Assembly (NCBI RefSeq): GCF_008704495.1
Contig: NZ_CP023699.1
Coordinates: forward strand, 3,534,001-3,598,000
Length of the DNA: 64,000 bases
Direction of reading: 5' to 3'
Source of the DNA: Streptomyces kanamyceticus
Lineage (GTDB): Bacteria; Actinomycetota; Actinomycetes; Streptomycetales; Streptomycetaceae
This document shows, piece after piece, positions 36,041 to 43,717 of the stretch. Within the stretch, counting starts at the first letter, position 1. The number at the start of each line of letters is the position of its first letter. The notes beneath the pieces are model-generated. The model was not told the DNA's origin. It did not search any database and was given only the letters and a program-made list of their open reading frames with translations. Made by a program: the position numbers and the translations under genes.

Positions 36041-36166
36041 GCACGGCACCCCGTCGCCGAGTGGCGCTCGCGGGGGCATGGAGCACGGCACCCCGGCGCC
36101 GAGGAGCGGTGGAGAGGGCAGGAGGCACGGCCCCCGTCCGCCGAGGAGCGTAAGCGGGGCACCAGC
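36041..36166. repeat. Three imperfect 42-bp tandem repeats between moaE and the epimerase gene
   Basis: GCACGGCACCCCG..GCCGAG recurs at 36041, 36083 and 36125, always 42 bp apart, with divergence between copies. Because 42 is 14 codons, frames on both strands stay open and encode 14-residue repeats. The whole 301-bp interval 35895-36195 has no gene with a ribosome site; this repeat is its only visible structure. Confidence 0.85.
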
Positions 36167-36195
36167 CACGGGAAGGGCCAGCCCCACCCGCCGCC

Positions 36196-37308
36196 TCAGA
36201 TGCGCCGCCGCGCCTTCCGCGCCCTGCGGACCACCGCCGCCGCACCGAGCAGCGCCACCGTCGCACCCGCGGCCCCCGCCGCAGTCGCGTCCTTGCGGCC
36301 GAGGCGGCGCCCGGCGACCGTACGCCGTCCCGAGACCTCTTCGAGCAGCTCCGCGAGGACCTCCTCGTTGGTCCACTGCGGCCGCCACCCGGCGTCGTGC
36401 AGCCCGCTGACGCTGACCACCCAGGGGTACATCGTGTACGCGAGGTCACCGGCCGGGGACGGAGTGAGACCGATGCGGTGCAGCCGGGCGGCGGCTCCGA
36501 GCGCGACCGCCGACGGCAGCTCCATGCGCCGGATCCCGCTGAGCTCCTCGACCTCCTCCTGCTCCAGCCAGCCGTCGCAGCCGACGGCGAGCTCGCCGTC
36601 GACCTTCTCCAGGACGGCGTACTCCAGAGCGCTGCACAGGTCCTCGACGTGGCAGAACTGCCAGGCGGGCCGCGAACCGGCCACGACGAGAAGGCGGGGC
36701 GACTCGAAGTAGCGGGTCAGGGCCGTGTCCGTGCCGCCGACCAGGGTCGCGGGGCGTACGACGGTGACATTGAGGCCGGGGTGCGCGCGGGGCGCCCTGC
36801 GGGCGAGCCGCTCGACCTCCAGGAGGTCCCCGACGCCGGTCGCCTCGGCGGTGGCGCGCAATTCGGCGTCTTCGGAGAGGGGCAGTTCGTTGTCGGGCAG
36901 CGCTCCGTAGACCATCGCCGACGTGCAGAGCACCACACGGTGCACGCCCGCGGCCGCGGCCGCCGTGAGGACGGTCTGGGTGCCGCGCACGTTGTAGGCG
37001 GTGCGGGCCGCGCCGTCGGTCTCCAGGTCGAGGTCGAGCGCCAGGTGCACCACGACGTCGGCGCCGCGCAGCTTCTCGGCGATCGCCGGATCCCGGACGT
37101 CCAGAATGTGCCACTGAGCCTGCGAGCAGTCGCCGCGGCGCTCGTCGATGGCGATGACCTGCTTGATCTCCTCCGAGGCCGCGAGGCGCTCGGTCAGCAG
37201 CGCGCCCACCCCCGAGGCGGCGCCGGTGACGGCGACCACGGGCCCGCGGACAGGCGACGGGGTTGAGGGGTTTCGCGCTGCGCGAACCTGTGGATCTGGG
37301 GAACTCAC
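36196..37308 (-). CDS. NAD-dependent epimerase/dehydratase (extended SDR)
   Basis: A 370-residue extended short-chain dehydrogenase: NAD-binding VTGAASGVGALL, DVRD and the AMVYG element with the catalytic tyrosine (serine/threonine at STSAM), then a substrate domain. The C-terminus ends in a single hydrophobic helix and a basic tail (VALLGAAAVVRRARKARRRI), suggesting a membrane-tethered enzyme. GTG 37308 is chosen for TGGAGA eight bases upstream. It is divergent from the zincin gene. Substrate is not predictable; sugar-nucleotide epimerisation is typical. Confidence 0.88.
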   Translation of the reverse strand: MSSPDPQVRAARNPSTPSPVRGPVVAVTGAASGVGALLTERLAASEEIKQVIAIDERRGDCSQAQWHILDVRDPAIAEKLRGADVVVHLALDLDLETDGAARTAYNVRGTQTVLTAAAAAGVHRVVLCTSAMVYGALPDNELPLSEDAELRATAEATGVGDLLEVERLARRAPRAHPGLNVTVVRPATLVGGTDTALTRYFESPRLLVVAGSRPAWQFCHVEDLCSALEYAVLEKVDGELAVGCDGWLEQEEVEELSGIRRMELPSAVALGAAARLHRIGLTPSPAGDLAYTMYPWVVSVSGLHDAGWRPQWTNEEVLAELLEEVSGRRTVAGRRLGRKDATAAGAAGATVALLGAAAVVRRARKARRRI

Positions 37309-37496
37309 CGGGCGTCTCCAGCGGTTGTCTTCAGTACGTACGCGAATGACGCGTACGTACCAGGTGGCATCCATCCTGCCGCAGGCCATGAGTCGGCGAA
37401 GCACCGAGGCCCGATCCCGTCACGGTGTCTACGCTGGGTGGTGTTGTAGCGCCGCCGCCGGAACGATACCGGCGGCCTGACGAGCCGAGGAATCCC

Positions 37497-38957
37497 GTGA
37501 GTGACACCCCATTCGGATTCGGCCTTCCGCCGGAGGAGCCGGAAGACGGCGACGAGGGCAAGAAGAAGGAATCCCCTGGACAGGGACAGGGCGGGGGACA
37601 AGGCGGCGGACAGGGCGCCGGTGGCCCCGCGAACCCGTTCGGTTTCGGGTTCCCCGGAGCGGGCGGCCCCGGCGGCCCCGGCGGCGGTGACAATCCGTTC
37701 GCCGCGATGTTCGGTTCGATGAATCCGAACGACCTGGGTGCCGCCTTCCAGCAGCTCGGCCAGATGCTCTCGTACGAGGGCGGCCCGGTGAACTGGGACA
37801 TGGCCAAGGACATCGCCCGCCAGACCGTGTCCCAGGGCACGGCGGACGGCACCAAGGACGCCAGCGTCGGACCCGCCGAGCGCTCCGCCGTCGAGGAGGC
37901 CGTGCGCCTGGCCGACCTGTGGCTGGACGACGCGACGTCGCTGCCCTCCGGATCCGGCACGGCCGTGGCGTGGAGCCGCGCCGAGTGGGTCGAGGCGACC
38001 CTGCCGGTGTGGAAGGAGCTCGTCGATCCGGTCGCCGAGCGCGTCGGCCTGGCCATGGGCGATGTGCTGCCCGAGGAGATGCAGGCCATGGCGGGCCCGC
38101 TGATCGGCATGATGCGCTCCATGGGCGGCGCCATGTTCGGCCAGCAGATCGGCCAGGCCGTGGGCGTGCTCGCGGGCGAGGTCGTCGGCTCCACCGACAT
38201 CGGCCTGCCGCTCGGCCCGTCCGGCAAGGCCGCGCTCCTGCCGGTGAACGTCGAGGCCTTCGGCAAGGACCTGGGCATCGACAAGAACGAGGTGCGGCTC
38301 TACCTGGCGCTGCGCGAGGCCGCCCACCAGCGGCTCTTCGCCCACGTCCCGTGGCTGCGCTCGCACCTGTTCGGCGCGGTCGAGGGATACGCGCGCGGCA
38401 TCAAGGTCGACACCTCCAAGCTGGAGGACGTGGTCGGCCAGCTCGACCCGCAGAATCCGGAGCAGCTGCAGGAAGCGCTCCAGCAGGGCATGTTCCAGCC
38501 GGAGGACACCCCGGCGCAGAAGGCCGCCCTGGCCCGCCTGGAGACGGCTCTCGCGCTCGTCGAGGGCTGGGTGGACGCAGTGGTGCACGCCGCCGCCAAG
38601 CCGCGTCTCTCCTCCGCCGACGCCCTGCGCGAGACGCTGCGCCGCCGCCGTGCCACGGGTGGCCCCGCCGAGCAGACGTTCGCCACGCTGATCGGTCTCG
38701 AACTGCGCCCGCGCCGTCTGCGGGACGCCTCGCGTCTGTGGGCCTCGCTCACGGACGCGCGCGGCGTCGACGGCCGCGACGGCCTCTGGGAGCACCCGGA
38801 CATGCTGCCGACGGCCTCCGACCTGGACGACCCCGACGGCTTCGTGCACCACGAGCAGCTGGACTTCTCCGAGCTGGACAAGATGCTCGGCGAGGCGGCC
38901 AAGGGCGACGACGAGGGCGACAAGGGCGACAAGGGCACCGAGGACGGCGGTAAGTGA
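37497..38957 (+). CDS. Zinc-dependent metalloprotease family protein (DUF2342/zincin-like)
   Basis: A 486-residue actinobacterial protein of the family formerly annotated as a coenzyme F420-biosynthesis-associated protein. A glycine/glutamine-rich disordered leader (to about residue 65) precedes a helical domain; the family's metal-site pattern REAAHQRLF sits near the middle. The tail is acidic and repetitive (DDEGDKGDKG). GTG 37497 has CGAGG upstream. It overlaps the downstream Nudix gene by GTGA, so the two are coupled. Mycobacterial relative is Rv3195. Actual protease activity is inferred from the family. Confidence 0.88.
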   Translation: MSDTPFGFGLPPEEPEDGDEGKKKESPGQGQGGGQGGGQGAGGPANPFGFGFPGAGGPGGPGGGDNPFAAMFGSMNPNDLGAAFQQLGQMLSYEGGPVNWDMAKDIARQTVSQGTADGTKDASVGPAERSAVEEAVRLADLWLDDATSLPSGSGTAVAWSRAEWVEATLPVWKELVDPVAERVGLAMGDVLPEEMQAMAGPLIGMMRSMGGAMFGQQIGQAVGVLAGEVVGSTDIGLPLGPSGKAALLPVNVEAFGKDLGIDKNEVRLYLALREAAHQRLFAHVPWLRSHLFGAVEGYARGIKVDTSKLEDVVGQLDPQNPEQLQEALQQGMFQPEDTPAQKAALARLETALALVEGWVDAVVHAAAKPRLSSADALRETLRRRRATGGPAEQTFATLIGLELRPRRLRDASRLWASLTDARGVDGRDGLWEHPDMLPTASDLDDPDGFVHHEQLDFSELDKMLGEAAKGDDEGDKGDKGTEDGGK

Positions 38958-39478
38958 GCCTGTACGACGACGCCGTCCTCGTCCTGAAGGGGTACGAAGA
39001 GCAGGCCGAGCTGCGCCAGGCCTATCTGGACCACTTGTCCACGCACGGCGAGGACGGCATGTGGAAGCCCTGCACCGCGGGGCACATCACGGCGAGCGCC
39101 CTGGTCGTCGACCCCTCGCGCGGGCGCGTGCTGCTGACCCTGCACAAGAAGCTGCGGATGTGGCTCCAGATGGGCGGCCACTGCGAGCCGGGTGACACGA
39201 CGCTGGCCGAGGCCGCGCTGCGCGAGGCGACCGAGGAGTCCGGCGTACCGGGCCTCACGCTCGTCGCGGGCGGCCCCATCCGCCTGGACAGGCACCCGAT
39301 CCCGGGCCCGTGCACCCAGCACCTCGACGTCCAGTACGCGGCGCTCGCCCCCTCCGACGCGGTGGAGGCGATCAGCGACGAGTCCCTGGACCTGCGCTGG
39401 TTCGCGTACGACGAGGTGGCGGATGTGGCGGACGACTCGGTCGTACGACTGGTAGAGGCAACAAGGGCGCGCCTGTAG
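38954..39478 (+). CDS. Nudix hydrolase
   Basis: A 174-residue protein with a complete Nudix box GGHCEPGDTTLAEAALREAT followed by EESGV, where the REx2EE glutamates bind Mg. It cleaves nucleoside-diphosphate-linked compounds, substrate unknown. The GTG start overlaps the stop of the zincin gene by four bases. A conserved intergenic inverted repeat follows the stop. Confidence 0.93.
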   Translation: MSLYDDAVLVLKGYEEQAELRQAYLDHLSTHGEDGMWKPCTAGHITASALVVDPSRGRVLLTLHKKLRMWLQMGGHCEPGDTTLAEAALREATEESGVPGLTLVAGGPIRLDRHPIPGPCTQHLDVQYAALAPSDAVEAISDESLDLRWFAYDEVADVADDSVVRLVEATRARL

Positions 39479-39492
39479 GTATGTGCCCCTGA

Positions 39493-39555
39493 AAGGGGCG
39501 CGGGGAACTGCGCGACCAGCCACATACGGCCCGCACACAGATCCCCGCGCCCCTT
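39493..39555. repeat. Streptomyces intergenic inverted-repeat (REP-like) element
   Basis: AAGGGGCGCGGGGA (39493-39506) and TCCCCGCGCCCCTT (39542-39555) form a perfect 14-bp inverted repeat around a 35-bp centre that includes ACTGCGCGACCAGCCAC. I recognise this sequence as a unit that recurs between genes in many Streptomyces chromosomes. It is placed between converging genes and may also end transcription. Confidence 0.85.
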
Positions 39556-39577
39556 CCCGCTTGCCCCGCGGGAGGGG

Positions 39578-40333
39578 CTAACTCCAGACGTTGCCTTGGT
39601 TCTGCCCGCGGGCACCTTGCTGACCCATCCCGAACTGCGCCTGGGCGCCCCGCCCGAGAACCGCGTTCTGCGGCGGCAGCATCTCGCTGGGCTGGACGAG
39701 CGCGTAGCCCTGTCCCATGAAGCTGAGCTCCCAGCCCTCGCCGGTGTTGCCGCGGCGCCGCCACACGCCCGAGGAATGGGTCTGCGCCTGCATCTGGACG
39801 CGCAGCCCGTTGGACCACGCGACGATCGCGTCGGCGTCGGCGTTGACGTACCGGTCCGGCGTGACCTGGAGCATCAGCGGCTGGCCCGACGTCATCAGGG
39901 CGACCTTGCCGCGCCCGGTGATGTTGAGCTGGTACTTGCCGGAGCCGGAGATGCCGTACTGGCTGTCCACGGCGATGACCTGGTGGGTCAGCGACGAGTC
40001 CATCGCGAGGACGTAGCTGCTGTCCACGGTCAGGCCGTCCTGTTCCACGTCCACGACGTGGATGTACTGCGCGAGGTTGGCGAGGTAGACCGTGCCCTGT
40101 CCGTGACAGCGCATCAGGTCAAGGCCCTCGCCGGTGTGCGCGCGGGCCCGCTGGTTGCCCCGGCTCTGGTACTCGGCGTCGAACTCCATCAGCCCCTGGT
40201 AGGCGACCATGGCGCCCTTGCGGGCCAGGACGTCGTCGTGGCCCTCCAGGGCGACCCGCAGCATCTGCGGGTTCTGGACGGAGTAGCGCTCCTGCGTCTG
40301 CTGTTCGGCATGCGCGAAAAGTGGGCTCTGCAT
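39578..40333 (-). CDS. AIM24 family protein (third in operon)
   Basis: A 251-residue beta-rich protein of the AIM24 (tryptophan RNA-binding attenuator-like fold) family: MLRVALEGHDDVLARKGAMVAYQG opens the domain, and repeated GxG strands (ISGSGKYQLNITGRGKVALM, GNTGEGWELSFMGQGYALVQP) follow. A glutamine/glycine-rich tail ends it. It is 16 bases downstream of a paralogue and belongs to a three-gene operon starting with a TerD-AIM24 fusion. Bacterial AIM24 function is unknown. Confidence 0.9.
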   Translation of the reverse strand: MQSPLFAHAEQQTQERYSVQNPQMLRVALEGHDDVLARKGAMVAYQGLMEFDAEYQSRGNQRARAHTGEGLDLMRCHGQGTVYLANLAQYIHVVDVEQDGLTVDSSYVLAMDSSLTHQVIAVDSQYGISGSGKYQLNITGRGKVALMTSGQPLMLQVTPDRYVNADADAIVAWSNGLRVQMQAQTHSSGVWRRRGNTGEGWELSFMGQGYALVQPSEMLPPQNAVLGRGAQAQFGMGQQGARGQNQGNVWS

Positions 40334-40349
40334 GGTGTGTTGCTCCCCC

Positions 40350-41033
40350 TCAGCCCCGTGCTCGGAGACGGTCGGTGCTGTCCTCGCTGGGCTGTACGAC
40401 GACGATGCCCTCTCCGGAGAAGCCCATCTGGTAGGCCTCGCCGCTGCCGCGCCCGATCAGGGAACCGGCCTTGAAGCTGCGCTTGCCCTTCACCTTGAGG
40501 TTCGGGGACCAGGCGATCAGGGCGTCCGGGTCGACGTACGTCTCGTCCTCGCCGCGGCCGCAGTCGACCACGATCGGCGTGCCGCGGGAGGTCAGCGCGA
40601 CCCAGCCCTGGCCGGAGATCTTGATGTTCCACAGGCCCTGTCCGGCGAACTTGGCCATGCCCTTGACCCGCTCCACGCCCCACTGGAGGGAGGCGTCGAA
40701 GGCGAGCAGGTTGGTGCCGTTCACCGAGAGGGAGTCGCCCGCCAGATTGATGACGACGACGTCCGCTCCGTAGTCGGCGAGGTAGAGAAGGCCGTCTCCG
40801 GAGCACTTCATCAGGGGCGCGCCCTCACCGGTCATCCACTCGCGCGCGACCTGTCGGACGGCGGGCGGATTCGGCTCGTACTGCACGAACCCTTCGTAGG
40901 CGACCATCGAGCCCACGCGCGCGAAGAGGTCGTTGCCGGTCTGCATGGCCACCTTGAGCATGTGGTGGCCGTGGTTCTCCATGCGGGCGGCGACGGGTGC
41001 GGGAGCGAAGCCCGCGAACTGCTGCTGATTCAT
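40350..41033 (-). CDS. AIM24 family protein (second in operon)
   Basis: A 227-residue AIM24 protein from ATG 41033: LKVAMQTGNDLFARVGSMVA, GEGAPLMKCSGDGLLYLA, GQGLWNIKISGQGWVALTSR and GFSGEGIVVVQPSED mark the domain. It is a clear paralogue of the other two in the operon (GxGxxYLA and VVQPSE/VVQPYE elements shared). The gap to the fusion gene is 11 bp. Confidence 0.9.
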   Translation of the reverse strand: MNQQQFAGFAPAPVAARMENHGHHMLKVAMQTGNDLFARVGSMVAYEGFVQYEPNPPAVRQVAREWMTGEGAPLMKCSGDGLLYLADYGADVVVINLAGDSLSVNGTNLLAFDASLQWGVERVKGMAKFAGQGLWNIKISGQGWVALTSRGTPIVVDCGRGEDETYVDPDALIAWSPNLKVKGKRSFKAGSLIGRGSGEAYQMGFSGEGIVVVQPSEDSTDRLRARG

Positions 41034-41044
41034 GACGGGCTCCC

Positions 41045-42775
41045 TCAGACCTCGTACGGCTGGACGACGATGAAATTGCCGGGCGCGCCACGGAACTGGA
41101 GGTTCACGCTCTCCCCCGTGGAGCCCGCGTACGCGTTGCTGCGCAGCCGAACCTGGCTGGAAACGATCGCCTGTGCGGCGGCCGACCAGGCGACGACGGC
41201 GTGGCAGTCGGCGAACGTCGTCGGCGTCACGGGCAGCACGACGGGCACGCCGTGGGTCTTCACGATGACCGTGCCGGTGCCCTGGAACTGCATGACGAAC
41301 AGCGCGCCACCGGGGATGCCGTGGCCCTCGATCCTGCGCACCTCGTGCTGCAGCGTCTCGTCGAAGGCGAGGACGTTCTCCGCGGAGACGCAGATCGCGT
41401 CGCCCTGGAGTTCGATCGGGTGCAGATGCGTGCCTTCCTCGGCGAGGAAGACCTGGCCCCGGCCGGAGCACCGCATGAGCTGCATCTCCTGGCCGGTGGA
41501 GTTGCCCACGATGCGGCCCGCGAACCCGGCGCCCTTGTAGCTGAACTCGACCTTGCCCTGGTAGAGCACCATGCTGCCCTGGCGGGCGAGTATCGGCTGG
41601 TCGGCGACGCCCAGGTCGACGCGGATCAGCTTCTCGTTCTGCTGCGTCCAGCGTTGTCCCGTGGGGGCCTCGCGGTACTTCTGGAGGGCCGCCGCGACAC
41701 CGGCACCCTGTGGGGCCGCGCCCTGCGGAGCCCCGGCCTGGCCGGGGAACTGGCCGCCCGGGGGCTGCTGGCCGTAGCCGGGAGGCATCGGGGCACCGGG
41801 CTGCTGGCCGTACCCAGGGGGCATCGGGGCACCGGGCTGCTGGCCGTACCCAGGGGGCATCGGGGCACCGGGCTGCTGGCCGTACCCAGGGGGCATCGGG
41901 GCCTGCTGCTGTCCTGGCACCTGGCCGAATTGCGGCTGCTGCGGCGGCGGCTGCTGGCCGGGCTGTCCGTACGGCGCGGGGGCCGGCGGGGGCGGCATGG
42001 TGCCACCGGGCGGCTGGTTCATCGGAGCCACGATGGTCTGCGCGGCGTGCACCGACGGGTCCGCGGGAGCAGGGGGCGGGGGCGGAGTGGCGCCCTGAGG
42101 TGGTGCGAAGTTCTGCGCGGGAGCAGGGGCGGGGGCCTGCGGCGGCGCGGCGGCCGCGGGAGCGCCGAAGGCGGGCGGCGCGGCGGCCTGCGCGGGCGGG
42201 GCGAAGGAAGGCGCGGCGGCCTGCGGCTCCGGGGCGGCGGGCTCCTCCTCCGCGACCTCTCCGCCGAAGTTCTTCAGCAGGGCGTCGAGCCCGCCGTCGA
42301 AGCCCTGGCCGATCGCGGCGAACCGCCAGACGTCCTTCAGGTAGAAGTCGCCCAGCATGACGGCGCGTTCGGTGGAGAACTCCGCGCCGCTGAAGGCGTA
42401 GCGCGCCACTTCCTCGCCGCCCGCGACGATGCGGACGTACCCGGAGGCGACCTGCGACATCTGCCCGGCGCCGTCGATCGTCGCCGTGAAGGAGAGCCGC
42501 TGGATCTGCTGCGGGATGCGGTCGAGCGTGACGCGGAAGGACTCGGTGTCGCCCGCCTGCGCACCCAGGAGCTGGATCGACTCCTCGGGTGACTTGGGCT
42601 GGTTGAAGAAGATGAAGTAACGGTCGTCCGAGAGCCGCTCGCTCGCGTCCAGGCCGAAGCAGCTGATGTCGAACGTCAATCCGGGGGCAGTGATCTGTAC
42701 GCCTACGTACAGATCGGTCCCCGCGGTGAGGTCACTGATCTTGGCCTTGTGGCCGCGTTGGAATTCCCTGGCCAT
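41045..42775 (-). CDS. TerD-AIM24 fusion protein with repeat linker
   Basis: A 576-residue protein. Residues 1-180 are a TerD domain (AREFQRGHKAKISDLTAG, FDISCFGLDASERLSDDRY), a family linked to tellurite resistance, calcium binding and stress. A 190-residue proline/glutamine/alanine linker follows, containing four units of GYGQQPGAPMPP, and residues about 370-576 form an AIM24 domain (VADQPILARQGSMVLYQG, FLAEEGTHLHP, VVQPYEV). It leads an operon of three AIM24 genes. The fusion ties AIM24 to the TerD stress machinery; the mechanism is unknown. Confidence 0.9.
   Translation of the reverse strand: MAREFQRGHKAKISDLTAGTDLYVGVQITAPGLTFDISCFGLDASERLSDDRYFIFFNQPKSPEESIQLLGAQAGDTESFRVTLDRIPQQIQRLSFTATIDGAGQMSQVASGYVRIVAGGEEVARYAFSGAEFSTERAVMLGDFYLKDVWRFAAIGQGFDGGLDALLKNFGGEVAEEEPAAPEPQAAAPSFAPPAQAAAPPAFGAPAAAAPPQAPAPAPAQNFAPPQGATPPPPPAPADPSVHAAQTIVAPMNQPPGGTMPPPPAPAPYGQPGQQPPPQQPQFGQVPGQQQAPMPPGYGQQPGAPMPPGYGQQPGAPMPPGYGQQPGAPMPPGYGQQPPGGQFPGQAGAPQGAAPQGAGVAAALQKYREAPTGQRWTQQNEKLIRVDLGVADQPILARQGSMVLYQGKVEFSYKGAGFAGRIVGNSTGQEMQLMRCSGRGQVFLAEEGTHLHPIELQGDAICVSAENVLAFDETLQHEVRRIEGHGIPGGALFVMQFQGTGTVIVKTHGVPVVLPVTPTTFADCHAVVAWSAAAQAIVSSQVRLRSNAYAGSTGESVNLQFRGAPGNFIVVQPYEV
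41784..41907 (-). repeat. 36-bp tandem repeat in the TerD-AIM24 linker
   Basis: A 36-bp unit (GGCATCGGGGCACCGGGCTG ... GTACCCAGGG) recurs at 41784, 41820, 41856 and 41892 with near identity, encoding 12-residue units. Near-identity suggests recent expansion by slippage. Confidence 0.92.
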
Positions 42776-42892
42776 ACGTAACGACCGTCCCCCATCCCGA
42801 ATGTGAATGCGTCGCGTCAGGCTAACCGCAAAGTCCGACAGCGAGCCAAGCCGGTACAGACCCGCTACACAACAGCGGGATCCGGCGGACGT

Positions 42893-43516
42893 TCACTCCT
42901 CGCGAGCGGCCGGCAGATGGGGCAGCCGATCGGCCGCGACCACCCCTTCGAGGTACCCCCTGGCCCGCTCCGTACGGGGGTAGGCCTCCAGAAGACGCCA
43001 GAATCGGGGGCCGTGTCCGGGTACGAGGAGATGTGCCAGTTCATGGACGAGGACGTAGTCGACGACGTACTCGGGCATGCCCTGCAGCCGGTGCGAAAGG
43101 CGGATGCTGCCCTCGGAAGGGGTGCAGGAACCCCAGCGAGTGTTCTGGTTCGTGACCCAGCGAACGGAGGCGGGCCTGGCCCGGCCCTCGAAGTACTGGT
43201 CGGACAGCTGCCCCGCGCGCTCGGCGAGCTCCGCGTCCCCGAGGAGGCGCTTGCTCTCCTGCGCCGCGAGCTTGTCCAGCATCACGTTGACCCAGCGCTG
43301 CTCCTCCGCCTCGGACATCCGGGCGGGGATGAGGACGACGGTGCGGTCGCCCTCGCGGTAGGCGGAGACCGTTCTGCGGCGGCGGGCGCTCCGTCTGACC
43401 TCGACCGCGCTGGCACCTCCGCCGGACGACGGTGGACTGGTCGTGCTGCGCTGTGGAGTTCCGGCGCGATGCGCCGAGGTCTCCCCAGCGACGCGAGGGG
43501 ACGGGTCGGCGGGCAC
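42893..43516 (-). CDS. YgjP-like (M48/DUF45) metallopeptidase
   Basis: A 207-residue protein whose C-terminal half carries the zinc motif VHELAHLLVPGHGPRFW (HExxH plus a downstream histidine) preceded by QNTRWGSCTPSEG, the RWGSC signature of the YgjP/DUF45 family. The first 35 residues are low in complexity and the GTG start at 43516 is uncertain. Peptidase activity is inferred from the family. It is 117 bp upstream of the TerD operon, same strand. Confidence 0.9.
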   Translation of the reverse strand: MPADPSPRVAGETSAHRAGTPQRSTTSPPSSGGGASAVEVRRSARRRRTVSAYREGDRTVVLIPARMSEAEEQRWVNVMLDKLAAQESKRLLGDAELAERAGQLSDQYFEGRARPASVRWVTNQNTRWGSCTPSEGSIRLSHRLQGMPEYVVDYVLVHELAHLLVPGHGPRFWRLLEAYPRTERARGYLEGVVAADRLPHLPAAREE

Positions 43517-43717
43517 GCCCCGACGTTACCCGCTGGGCATAGGGGAAGTCCCGCCTCCGGGACGGTTCGGCGCTGTTCCGCTCCCCGTGCGCTGGATTAG
43601 TACGACAAGCATCCCCTGCCTGTGGACAACGCGGCGCGGCTGTCCGGCGTGACGGGCATTCTGGCAATCGATCGACACGGCGGACGGGACGTGCCGAGCG
43701 GCCTACGGGGGACGACC

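Noticed and set aside
41784..41907. CRISPR-like array
   Set aside because: The 36-bp units are contiguous without spacers and are in frame inside a protein linker.
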